Translations under genes and position numbers: made by a program | Shown here: positions 21,326-32,370 of the stretch, one piece after another | How positions within the stretch are numbered: the stretch's first letter is position 1 | How the letters are laid out: each line of letters starts with the position of its first letter | Source: Blasia pusilla | Lineage: Eukaryota; Marchantiophyta; Marchantiopsida; Blasiales | NCBI GenBank assembly: GCA_050084515.1 | Contig: CM114274.1 | Coordinates: 8,308,001-8,372,000 of the forward strand | Length of the DNA: 64,000 nucleotides | Direction of reading: 5' to 3' | Notes under the pieces: generated by a model | Databases searched by the model: none | Told to the model about the DNA's origin: nothing | The model's input: only the letters and a program-made list of their open reading frames with translations

Positions 21326-22360
21326 TCACATCCGCAAACGACGTAGCTCAACTACTCCTAAGTTGAGAATCCATGTCAAGCAATTCAGGTCCATCGCTTG
21401 ACCCAAGACATGACGTTGTGATGCCTCTGATAGTGACAATAGTGTCGTCACTCCTCTCGGGAATCCCATCGCTCGCTCTCGCTCATCGGCGTTGGGCTCC
21501 ACCAACCGTTGTACTTGGTTATCCCAAACCAAGCTAGGTCCGGCCTCCTTGAATGCATAGGAAGCGGGAAAACTCACCAAGGTGGGAAAGGCTGCCCGTG
21601 GCATGCCAATCCTGTTGACCATAGTCAACGGCGGTCAATCATCGTGTCGTACTGCTTGTGATCGACGACCTGGATCCAGAATAGAATCCAACAACAAATT
21701 GGAGGGACGCTCCACTCTAGCATACGCCCTCCACAACACCTCGTGTAGTACTAAGTTGGTCCACCAAAGATGCACGCGGTGTGCTCTAGAACCTATACTC
21801 GCCGCATCTAACAACATTGTCAGGCCGATCCTGCGTGCACCTGATGTGCACTTGTCACCCTGCGGAACCTCGAATTGCCCAAAATCGGCACATTCTCCAG
21901 AATGTATGTTGAAGAACGAGACTGGTGCTCTTGTAAATGTCGCAAGATCCGCATCATCTCCCAAAACAACATGGACCGAGAGTCACCTAACCCTCTACAT
22001 TGTCCAGCACTTGATTGGCCCTAACACGGCCAACCAGCAATGACCAAGTCTATGGTTCCTACCCGCTCCAAGTCTTGCGCCCCCAGCAATGAAATATCCC
22101 TCGGTAGGGAACTCTGGTATCCCTGGACAACGGACGTAGACAATAAGTTGGGAAACTGGAGGCGTAACTGCGCCATATGGTGAAGTGAAGCGCGCCTTGC
22201 AACATCATCAATCTCCACATACATGTACTACTACACACGTACTCCAACCTACAAAACAACAGGTAAACCAGTGCTAATCCCGCCAAGGAGATCTAGCAAG
22301 AAAATACCCTCCTCCTCCTCTAGAATGCACCACACAATCGGGATGGTGTCCAAAGGAGTC
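21326..22360 (-). pseudogene. C5 cytosine DNA methyltransferase domain inside pol
   Basis: The ordered motifs of the C5 methyltransferase family are readable. Motif I is FLLDLLGGISTGL (about 22306-22265, cofactor binding). Motif II is YVEIDD. Motif IV is DLVIAGWPC followed by TAG at 22023-22021 where the usual Gln codon would be. Then come a DSRSMLFWEMMR helix and motif VI YILENVP. After a frameshift near 21830 come motif VIII LLDAASIGSRAHRVHLWWTN, then ADERERAMGFPRG and the final HVLGQAMDLNCLTW (motif X), ending about 21331. The enzyme would transfer methyl groups from S-adenosylmethionine to cytosine. The catalytic Cys codon is intact. Three more TAG codons lie between motifs I and II. The style is closer to the DNMT3/bacterial type than to MET1 or CMT, but I cannot place it by eye. 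Confidence 0.9.
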
Positions 22361-22679
22361 ATAGTAGCACTCCTTGCTACCTCGGGTTCCTTTGACCCAT
22401 CACGCTCTTATGCAAACGTCTCGCTCCACGCGATCTGCACATGCTCAGCGGCTAAGCGTCGAAGCTCCTCAGTGGAGCCCCAAAGCGGCACCTCTCCTCC
22501 ACGGCATGATGCAACTACCATGACACTCCTCTCCATAGAAATGTCAAGAACGAGATTTCCCTCTGCATGGACATGTCCCTCAATCAAATCACTAGGCCAA
22601 GTGATGGCACTGCTAAATGCTGCTAAGGCCGCCATTTCTCTCGGCCATCGCTCGATCACTCCACCCGTGAATCGAATGG

Positions 22680-23085
22680 GTAATGAATAAAGTCTTCCAT
22701 CACCAGTCTGCCATCTTGGTCTGTAGGACGCTGACTCCTCCCAGTAATCCAGGGAAAACCCCATCGGGTACAACACTGCTCCACCAACCAAGACGTCGTA
22801 GGACTCTATATTGGTCACTATCGCCTTGGCCCGCACCATGGACTCATCTGTAGGATGTCCCGGGGAAATCCTTACCATGACCTCCTATCGGATGATATAT
22901 TGTGTGGTACTCGCTCCACCCAAGGATTTTTGTATTCGGAATGGACAATGCTCCATATCGGCTCTCATCAAGCCCAATCCTCGAAATTATGCTTTCCCCA
23001 ACATCAAGGGTTGTGCTCCCGAATCCAACAAGATGCGTTGCGGAATAAAAGCTCTACCTCCGGGACTCACCAACTAGAAGACCTC
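22680..23085 (-). pseudogene. Aspartic protease (methyltransferase element)
   Basis: The frame after the TAG at 23076-23074 gives IPQRILLDSGAQPLMLGKA; the catalytic Asp-Ser-Gly-Ala lies at 23025-23014 and is intact. Further on, AIVTNIESYDVLVGGAVLYP matches the C-terminal half of retroviral-type proteases. TAA and TAG stops interrupt it. It shares its frame with gag upstream and the methyltransferase N-half downstream. A segment of about 110 residues (PRWQTGDGRLYSLP to AEHVQIAWSETFA) links it to the methyltransferase and has no fold I recognise. Confidence 0.82.
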
Positions 23086-25100
23086 TCCCCAGTTGTCCAG
23101 CAACACAATACCATGAGAAGCCATGGCATGCTCTATTGCGGGTCTAGCGGGCATCTCCGTCATTCTAGCATCCGCAGCCTGCCATGAAGCTGACGTGGAC
23201 GGCCCGAGCATCCTCTCCAAGGGCAGGTCTATCACCTCCTCTACAATCACCTCTAAACGTGATGCAGGAACTCCAACTCCATGCTCACATCGCGTAGCGG
23301 CCAGCTGGAACTCCTCGGCAAGCGTACCTCCCAATGTCATAACATTGGAAGCAAAAGATAGCAGAGCACGGTACACCATCGTGGCCGCCCCCAACATTAT
23401 ACTCGACACATACTCCTCCTTACCATTAGCAATAGGAGTCGTCGCACTCGTTTCTCCCATTGCCCTCCGTGCCTGCACACCAATAACATCTTCAACTCTC
23501 CGCGAACTCTGTTCAGGATCCATCAATGGGGTCCTCATCTCCTCGGACAACATGAAAGATTGAGGAATCCTGGTCTATTTCTTGGCTTCCCCCTGTTGTG
23601 GATCCAACTCTGCGGCTGCCTCCATCTCGGCAACTCCGCACATCCAACCAGGATCTTCCATATCTCTGGCTACTCCATATGATGTTGATCCCATGGATCC
23701 GGCATCACGTAACCTCAATGCCATAGCGGCAATCCGCTCCTGTATCTGTTGTATCTGAGCAGCTATCCCAACCTCACGCTCGGCAACTCCCTCGACGCAT
23801 CTAGGTGGTGGGACTCTACCTCCTCCACGAGCAACTCCAGCTCCTCGTCCCCCAACGAGACCACCTGATGCACGACCTCTAGGCCCACTCGGACCGGCTA
23901 CTCGCTCTAGTGCCATCTCTGGCCCTCGGTCCGGACGTAACTCAGGGTGTAAACTGAAACACCTGGCGCATGTGTGACCAAACCTCTGACAATAGCCCAC
24001 TGATAACCTCCTCGTGCAGCACCATCTCCTCCTCCATGTTGAGGCACACGTCCATGACCCTGACAAGTGCAATCACGTTGATGATGGGCTCCACCACATG
24101 AACCAACAAGTAATCGTAGGCGTCTATTGTTAAGCTGCATATGAAGGCATAGGTCTCTATGGCATGGACTCGATATCCTCCTTGACCTTGTGGTGCCACA
24201 GTCGACCTATCTCGGAGTCCACGTTGCTGCATTGGTGGTGCAGGAAATCGTGACTGATCTCGCCTAGAATCCATGGTGGCTACGCTCTCCTCCGCCATGT
24301 TGCGCTCAATGTTCTCGGCGGTCCTAAAAACATCTCTGAATGTAGGGGAGGTGTTCATAAGAAGCACCCCCTCCTGCATCCATGTCTGCAGGGTCCGATC
24401 CAGCATTGCATACCATGACTGGATAGCTGAGCCTCTGTCACCCCTTGAGTGATGTTGATCAAGCGGCACAAGCGAGTGTAAGCCTCACGCAAACTCTCAC
24501 CCGGGTGCCTTTGGAAGTCGTGGATACTCCGCAACTTCTCCATCTGTACCCCTTGGTAGCTCGCCCTCAACTCAGCGAAGAACTCAACCACGAGGTTGAA
24601 CCTGGGACGAACCCGACTAGACGATACAACTGCTCCAGTGCGAGTGACCCCTCCTAAAACATCACTAGTGGAAGAGGAAGTAGCCTCTCCTGACTCTTCC
24701 TCCTCGTTTGGGAATGGCTCCGTCCATGACACATAGTGTGGGTCATAGTAGAGTCAGCATGCCTCAATCTCTTGGGAGAGAACTCATGGTAATCGTCCAT
24801 GGGCGCCCCCTCTAAATGCTGAAACACATCGTTCCATGCTGTAAACGGGTTGAACTCTCTAGAGTTCGTAGCCCACTATGAGTCACACCAACTCCTCAAC
24901 TCCGCAATGAAGTCATGTAGCTCTATAGTGCCTACAGCACCCGGAAACCTACGCGGTCCTCTACCCAGTTGTCCATCTCGTACGCCCAACTGGTAGGACC
25001 ACTCGATGTGTACGGTGGATCACTAACACACTCCTCTACACGCTCCCCCTCGTCTGAAGATGACACAGAAGGAGACTGAGGTGGTCTCTCACGTGGAGAC
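23074..25100 (-). pseudogene. Gag (methyltransferase element)
   Basis: Pieces in three frames: about 25100-24750 (IELHDFIAELRSWCDS, FNPFTAWNDVFQHLEGAP), 24732-24470 (FNLVVEFFAELRASYQGVQM, HPGESLREAYTRL), 24440-24150 (WYAMLDRTLQTWMQEGVL) and the tail (24072-23575, then 23553-23074). Two zinc-knuckle-like motifs remain, CGGAHHQRDC and CQRFGHTCARC, in different frames, so at least one frameshift lies between them. The tail has an Arg/Gly-rich stretch and a helical, Gln-rich segment (IAAQIQQIQERIAAMALRL). It would form the particle and bind the RNA. Confidence 0.75.
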
Positions 25101-27775
25101 CCTCAAAACCTCACACCACTCCGGATAAACCCTCCACAGTTACTCTCAGGTCCACTGCCTCGCCTCTCAAAATCCCGAAAGGACGCCGTGATGACTCTCG
25201 TGCCCCTCTCACATGATCACTCTCAATCTCGTGAGTAATCCCTTAATCACTCAAACTAAACATGTGGCACTCAATCTACACTCTCTCACTGAGACGTGTG
25301 CTGTGCGGCAACAAGCAGCGTGGTCCGGAAAATCAACTGATCTATCATCTCATCGACAAACCATCCTCAACTCTGGACATCCCACACAGGTCCATGTCCC
25401 TTAAACCCATCCGTCATCGATGCTCTCAGCATCGGCATAAAACCCAACATCCCAAATAACTTCCCAATACCCGGAAATCCCTCACACGTGCAGGGTAAGA
25501 GACCAGAATGGGTAACATGACAATAATATCGATGTCGCTCCTTGGCAACTGCAAATCTCGACCCCAACTCGGTCACGAAGAAAACTCCTCCAATCAGCAA
25601 GTCGTACTCCTCTTGTACTGACGCTGCTCAAACCTCCTCAATATGCGGTGCGGATCCAGCGGTACTGTGCGGCACTGGCGGCACGGAAGGTCACGACACT
25701 CGATAATGGGATGCTGCACTCCACGGCATACCCTCCTCAATCAGCAATACACAAGTTGTGCTCCTTAGTGAAGGAGCGGCTCCACGATCGAGACGATGTG
25801 GTGCAACCACGAGCGTCACGGCACGGCAATTGGCAGTGCATAGCGACTACGGGCGTCACGGCACGGTACTCGATCGTCGTCGAGCGGCTACCAATCACAA
25901 CATAGCAGAATGAAATGAAAACTCAAATACCATAACCTGAGGTCACTTTCCATCACTTGTTGATGATGAAACTGCAATGACGGTGGCGGCCACAACAAAA
26001 TACGTGGTGGCGGCGCAAGTCAAAGAATCAACGGTCGTCATGGAAGGCCGTCCTCTCCGTAATGGTGGCAATGGCAACCAACGGCGGACAAGGGCCGAAC
26101 GCGGCTCTGAGCGGCAGTAGGCGGAAACGACGGTCGATGATGGACGGCAACGATGGACCGTTGATGGTGAACCGTTAATGGTGATGGTGGACCATTGATG
26201 GCAACGGCCGCCGCTGGCACGGCGGCTGGTTTAGGGTTTGAACAATTTTACCCTAAAAATTGTCTAACAATGGCATTCTTGCAAAATTGGCCATAACTTT
26301 CTGCTCGCAGCTCCAAATCACACACCATCTCTTGCAGAGCGTGCAAAACTTCACGATCACAATCTACGATGGTATCAAAAAGTATTTTGAATCGGACTTT
26401 CCAATAAAAACTGATGGGGATTGTTGTAAATCTCAACCTCTCTTCTCCTATAGAAATTTTGGCAGCGCTTCCGCGCTGATTTCTCCTAATAAAAATGTAA
26501 AACCGGTGAAAATACAAATCAACAAGCTTCATAATACTCTCGAGAGCACTAGCATGGGACAATCCATCCCCATACTCAATCCTTATCAAAAATTGGGCAG
26601 CGCTTCTGCGCGCCAATTTCTCTCATAAAAAATCGGCACACAAACGTCCAAATAGCGTGGCTCTTGCTCCCGTGAGCACTCCCATGAGCCATGAAGCGGG
26701 AAACACGGTCCCCAACCTGCACCAAACATTGAGCAACCAGCAAGCTTCCCCATGAAGCTCTCTCACCCTCTCATTCTCTCTTTGTAAAATAAGGTGAAAT
26801 CTCTCTCACAACACCATAGCTCTCAGATGTCTCTCAATGTCAAATCAAACCCACTCTCCTAATGAGAGGCTTGGGTTACACTCACAAGGCAAGGGACCAT
26901 AGCTCCGCCACCTCGTGCCAAAAAGTTCATCAAAGAGAGAATGAGCTCTCAAGCTCTCTCTCCTTGAGGTATACCCCTCCCCTCTCCCAAGCTCTCTCCA
27001 TGGTAACCTATGCTCCCAAGTCACCTCCTTGGCTCTTCCAAAAATGGAGGATGTAGGAGGTCAATGGAAACTTCCAAAAATAGAAAGTAGACCATATATT
27101 CAAAATGGTACTTACTTAAAATAGTAAGTTCCTCAATATGGCTCCAAATGAGCTGAAACAAAGGGAAAACCTGCTATCTCAGGTTTCTCGGGGCCTCAGC
27201 ATGTCATCCTCGACCTCATAAGCTTGTCCTCCACTACTCGTAAATTTATTCTACTAGATCTCATTGATCCATCCTAAAAGACGTGGCAGCTTGATTGCCA
27301 TCTCCAAATGAAGAAGGCTTCATTCACACCTTAAGGTAACCATAGATGGTAAGAAAATAGTTAGTACCTTAATATAAGTAGTGATAAATATAATAAATGC
27401 GACTAAGAATTAAATCAAATTGAAATGAAATGTATACAAGTTGTACTGCATAAACAAACAATGGAAATTTGGTGGGATGGAGTACACATTGTCAATCTGC
27501 TTGCAATTAGGAATGTTATTGAATACATACACACGGTTTTATCGTAGTAATGGAAACTTGCAACAAGAATAAAAATTTTAATCTGATAATTAAAAGAGAG
27601 TGAGATGCCAATATCATGTAGGACAAAATTTTAAGCCTCGAACAAAGAATTTTAATGATCATAATGAACAACATATGAGAGTGTGTTTTTTCAATGTTTG
27701 TTGTCTCTACAGTCATCTTAGTGCGAGCACCATCCAAGTAGGCAAGGAGTCTATGATGGTTACAATACTACACAT

Positions 27776-27778
<3 letters not shown>
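25101..27778. other. Region upstream of the methyltransferase element gag
   Basis: No host gene seen. The 5' leader and 5' LTR of the element should lie here. I found no clear TGGTATCAGAGC site; the minus strand reads TGGTATTTGAG near 25935, at best a degenerate one. 26455-26497 and 26588-26637 share ttggcagcgcttc-gcg and ttctc-taa-aaaa, a small direct repeat. 26000-26230 is rich in ggtgg/atggc triplets. Confidence 0.5.

Positions 27779-27847
<69 letters not shown>
27779..27847. repeat. (CT)n microsatellite
   Basis: About 34 uninterrupted CT units. The frame open through it (Ser-Leu repeats) is not a gene. Confidence 0.98.
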
Positions 27848-27848
<1 letters not shown>

Positions 27849-30800
27849 GAAGATTACTTCAAAGTGAAAGGCTTAAAAGATAATAGAGACTATGAGTGTC
27901 AATGTGGACAAGTGTTATAGCTTCGTACTATAAGCCAAGTATAAAGGAGGAGAATAAGAAATGAAGTATTAGTTGTTGGTGGTTTGTCATATTGCTTTTT
28001 TATGAACATGTAATATGTGAAAAAAATAAGCATACACTCTCTCAAATACAATCATCATATATAGTTTAGGATTCATTCTAAAAAATGAGGAAGACGGATA
28101 TATGCAACGTAAAGCAAAATAAAAATTTATCCACAATGATTAAAAATAAATATCATAACTACGTCAATTGATATGAGGTACCAAGGAAAGTACGATAAAT
28201 AGAATAGCATATGTTTTTAAGAAACATGAGTAAAATACATCATTTGTAATGGGTCGCAGCAGAAAAATACACATATAACATCATCATGGAAATCACTTAA
28301 AAGAAAATTATATCTGATAATGTTTTAAAAGGTTGAAAAGTAATGGATCCATGAGCAAGAAAAACCAATAAAGAGACTCACATGAGGAATTTGGAGTAAT
28401 GTGATGAGTAAGACAATTCATGAGGGGCAGCCACCTCAGAAATATTATTAACAAAAACACTATTTTATATATCAATATATGTCATAAATATCAACATAAA
28501 AGACATAAATAAGAAGTTAAATATGATAGTAAAAATATAATAATCTACTAATATCATGCAATAGAAAATTGGAAGGAACAAAAAAATAGTTTCTATATTC
28601 AAAAGGAAGAGTATGTGCAATGTGTCATTATTCACCATTTGCTATGTAAATACTCAACCTTGTGTAAGGTATTGTCCAAGCATGGCAATGTATTTATGGT
28701 TGAAAGATTCAACAAACGCTACTCATTGACTATAATTTGAAAGTTCTTTTTTTTGGCAATTTGATGGTATGTGTTTACATAAGTTTGGTCAAGTACATTT
28801 AGTACATGTAGGCAAACTATACATTCTTTTCTATGATGTTTAATGCAATGATTGTTGCATTGTAGAAAATTGCACATATAATGGTTCAATGCACATCACC
28901 GATTTGCTCAACAAATAGATTTTCAAGATGTGGTGGATGCTTATGTTAAGAAAAAAAAGAACACTAAGTTAGAATTGGGCAACGAATACTAGGTTTTCTT
29001 TTCCATGTGCAAGAAGAGACTGCTTATGAAAGTAATATTAGTGAATTTTGAGGCGCATGGTATCAATAACATAATGGGTAATTGAAGGATTGAGATGGTT
29101 GTGTGGTTTGGTCCCTAGTGAATCCATAACCTATCTACTTGGGGAAAGTGTATTGCTTAGAGGTGAAAGATACCAATATTTGTGTTTCTCTCAAGAAAGT
29201 TGGGAATGAAGATGATGAAAATAATATGGGTATGATAGTATGTAGCATGGATGGATAGTTGCTATGGCAAATCATAGCAAGTCCATGTTCTTGTACTAGG
29301 AGGAGGATATTTTGAATGTGGAATAAACCAGTATAGGCCCTTGGTTTGAGTTTTTTTATTTAAAGGCTTGAGTTTTTTAATTTAAAGCCTTATGTATTCG
29401 GACTCCGGAGGTTCAGAGAAGATTAGTACGACTTATTTACTATAATTTTTGAAGAACACTACTTATCCGAATCCGATATGGAGTAATACGATGACAAGAA
29501 TAATCCGATTCCGATGTGGAATAACACGGCGATAGGAATAATGAGAGCATTAATGCTAGCATGGAATCTATTCAACCACGTCCATCCGACCGTTCAAAAT
29601 TTCATATCCAAAGGTCAAAAAATGTGCAGAGTATCTTGCGCTCCATTGCCTGTGCGCTCGGAATCACATATTGTAGGGGATGTAAACATGTCTATCAGAG
29701 TACAATGGATGCGTGAATTAAAATTTTTACCTTGGTGTAAATTGTTGCGAGTAAGAAATATAAAGGAGGGTTATTTCTTGATCATATGAATAGAATTACA
29801 ATGAATGGCATGATTGCATGGATTAATCTTTAGTGAGTCTTCAATATGTGCATATGGGCAGAAGCTTTAATACAACAGTGTGAGGTTCCAATATTTATGA
29901 ATGCTTCAAGAAAGCTGAGAATGATGACATAAAGTTTCATCATATAATGGAATAGATCATGTATTCTTCAACAACAAAAAATGTTGGGAAAACTTTGTAC
30001 TGAGGTGTTGTCCAAGGTAGAACATCATCAATATTATTAGATTTTGGAAGTTCATTAGTATTAAATAAGAGCCAAATCATAAAGTGGGAAAGTTAGAAGT
30101 TTACATGTGAATATTGATGTTTCATGAAATTGATCAAAAAAATTTTCTTTAATGACAGGATGACAAAATTTTGGAAAATTTTATAAAATAAAATATTGTT
30201 GAGAGTGTTAATAAATATGCCTGATAACATATGTAAGAGCAAGAAAAAGCAAAAGAAGAACTCACCATGAGGAATTGAAAGCAATATGATAAGAGATGCA
30301 ATTAATATCAAGTAATATAGAGATATTGTTATACATACATGCATACTAATAGAAAACATGAAATATTTGCATATAAAGCCAAAGGATGTCCAATGTTTGT
30401 CTTCTTCTTAAGGTAGAAATATAGACCAAAGAATGATAGCATGTACTCTTACTATTGGAGAATTGAAACAAACTCTAATATGTTTGTGGACAATTTGTTG
30501 GTGGTGAGAATAGTTTGTCCTTGGAAGCGACTTTATCACAAAGATCATGAGTAGGACTAGAAAAATCCCTCGACTATTAAGATGACTTTTGACTTGTTTT
30601 TGACATAATAGAGCATACATTCATGGTGTTATCTTCTTGGTCATCAAAATGGATTATAGCGATTGGAGATGGATTTGATTCTACATCCAGCAAAAAATGG
30701 AGATTTTTTTTCTTTTTTCATTTTCTTCGAAAGTTATAGAGACGGAACATGAATTAGACAAATTATTATCTCCATAGGTATAAAAAAGTTACAATTCTAT

Positions 30801-32370
30801 CAATAGTTCAATCCTTATTCCATTCTAATATGTTGTCATGGGCATACACATCAGTAGTCACATCTACACACCACACAACACTGATCTTCCCATCACACAG
30901 TTCGATCCACTCATAAATAAAATACACTCACGCATATATATTGAGACCACACAACAAAATCAGAGAAAAAATGGCTCACCCAGCCTAAAACTCTACTCTT
31001 GAATCTACATCGATATATCGAACGACATCCATCCTCTACTATGGGAAAATCCGGATGCTAGCATTCTAGTTCCTACTTACACAAGCAAGAGAGATGCTCC
31101 TAAGGCCCAACATGAGAAAGATGGCTTGGGAAAGTCATTTCTCCCTCTCTTATAGCCAAAAATAGCCTCCAAATGGTAACCTATGTTTATAGATTATCAA
31201 TTGATCGTTAACTCGATCAACGGCTCACCTCGCTGATAAAGACCAAAATAGGGGAATTTTTATAGATAATTTTCCCGACGTAACGGGCCTATCGCCAATC
31301 TCATCTGACATCTCAAGACAAAGTTACACCCAAACACCCGTTGACCCTCTATGCCGTCAATACGATAGAACTCTACTTGTTGGCTAACTAAGATGTGACA
31401 ATGTATTGAAGAGACAATTTGCATCTAGTTTTATCTATGATGAAACATCATCGTCACATGATTTGAACTCCAACCCTTATTTTAGAATACCTAGTGCAAA
31501 GATTTATATAAGCCAAATTTTACAAGTAGTATACAAAAAATTGGTAGTTGTGCTCATAGATGTAATTATATAAGGAAGTAATTAGTCTAGTTCACATGTA
31601 GTTGGTGATGGTTTGCCTCCCTTTCTAAACTCCCATGACCAATTTTTCCCCCTTAATCCGTAAAGAAATTGTTTGTCTATTTATGCCCCCATTATCACAT
31701 TGATGGCATCTTACCAAGGATATATGCGTATTGAGTCTAAGAAGAGGTAGCATGGGTTACTAGGGGTTTGGTTGAAGGTGCAATATTTGGAATATCTTTT
31801 AGAAGCATTTGTGCAAAATCCTTGTTCAATGGCAAGACCTATACTAGATGCAGTGTAACAAGTCTATCATAAATATGAAGTTAAGAAAAGAAATTAAATA
31901 TTCAATAAAAATTTACTCACTTTCCACGTCAAACCATTTGGTAGTTGCTCTATCAGAGGTTGAAGCTGGGATTCCAAATGTGGTATTGGGTAGGCCAATA
32001 ATAATAGAGTCTGTTCATCATTTTTAGTAGACTTTGTGCACACAGTTGTAGAAGAGGTAGCCTAAGGCTGATCATCTTGAATAATGATTTGTCTTAATGT
32101 CCCACGTCTAGGGTTAGATGTACAAGTCATATATAAAAGCTAAATATATAATCTAGAGTGTGCTCTTTAAAAGGTTCATAACCCTAAAAATTGATTATTT
32201 TATTAAGATTGATTGGTTGTAAACCATGAGAGTTTTGGAAGATAAATTATTAAGAATTCTGAAATTAGTTTGAGATGTCACTTTAAAGGGCATTACACAA
32301 GTTAAATCATTAAGAAAGACATCTTTCATAAGTAAAAGGCAATTATAAAAAAATGGTAATTACTTGGGAT
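27848..32370. other. AT-rich gene-free region
   Basis: Strongly AT-rich with only short open frames. Two stretches, about 29060-29260 and 29780-29960, look like a diverged duplication (ccaatatttgtg-ttctc-caagaaag-tgggaatgaagatga against ccaatatttatgaatgcttcaagaaagctgagaatgatga). 29345-29390 has two copies of cttgagttttttaatttaaag. No protein family is recognisable. Confidence 0.55.
30963..31400 (-). repeat. Dispersed repeat, copy 2 (LTR-like)
   Basis: Diverged copy of 1054-1516 in the same orientation, again ending gatgtgaca. It stands alone in AT-rich DNA with no retrotransposon genes next to it, which fits a solo LTR. Many differences from copy 1 are C-to-T or G-to-A. Confidence 0.6.

Larger units (their letters stand above)
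17955..25100 (-). mobile_element. Ty3/gypsy element encoding a DNA methyltransferase and a PHD finger, decayed
   Basis: Minus-strand order: gag (about 25100-23575), aspartic protease (about 23080-22680), C5 cytosine methyltransferase (about 22360-21326), RT (about 20990-20306), RNase H (20206-19640), integrase (about 19320-18300), PHD finger (18095-17958). The gag tail, protease and first half of the methyltransferase share one frame. The second half of the methyltransferase, the linker, RT and RNase H share another. Integrase core to PHD share a third. Stop-to-stop distances between these blocks are exact multiples of three, so the methyltransferase is part of the polyprotein and not a nested host gene. 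By hand count there are about 18 TAG, 7 TGA and 3 TAA in-frame stops and a few frameshifts. LTR borders were not found. Confidence 0.88.

Noticed and set aside
21326-22360. Methyltransferase as a host gene or pseudogene nested by chance inside the retrotransposon
   Set aside because: It lies in the same strand and frame series as protease before and RT after, with no intron or border sequences, and the linker to RT is one frame broken only by stop codons.
23123-23563. Plus-strand 146-codon frame over the gag tail
   Set aside because: Antisense shadow of the methyltransferase element, whose minus-strand reading is in frame with the protease.
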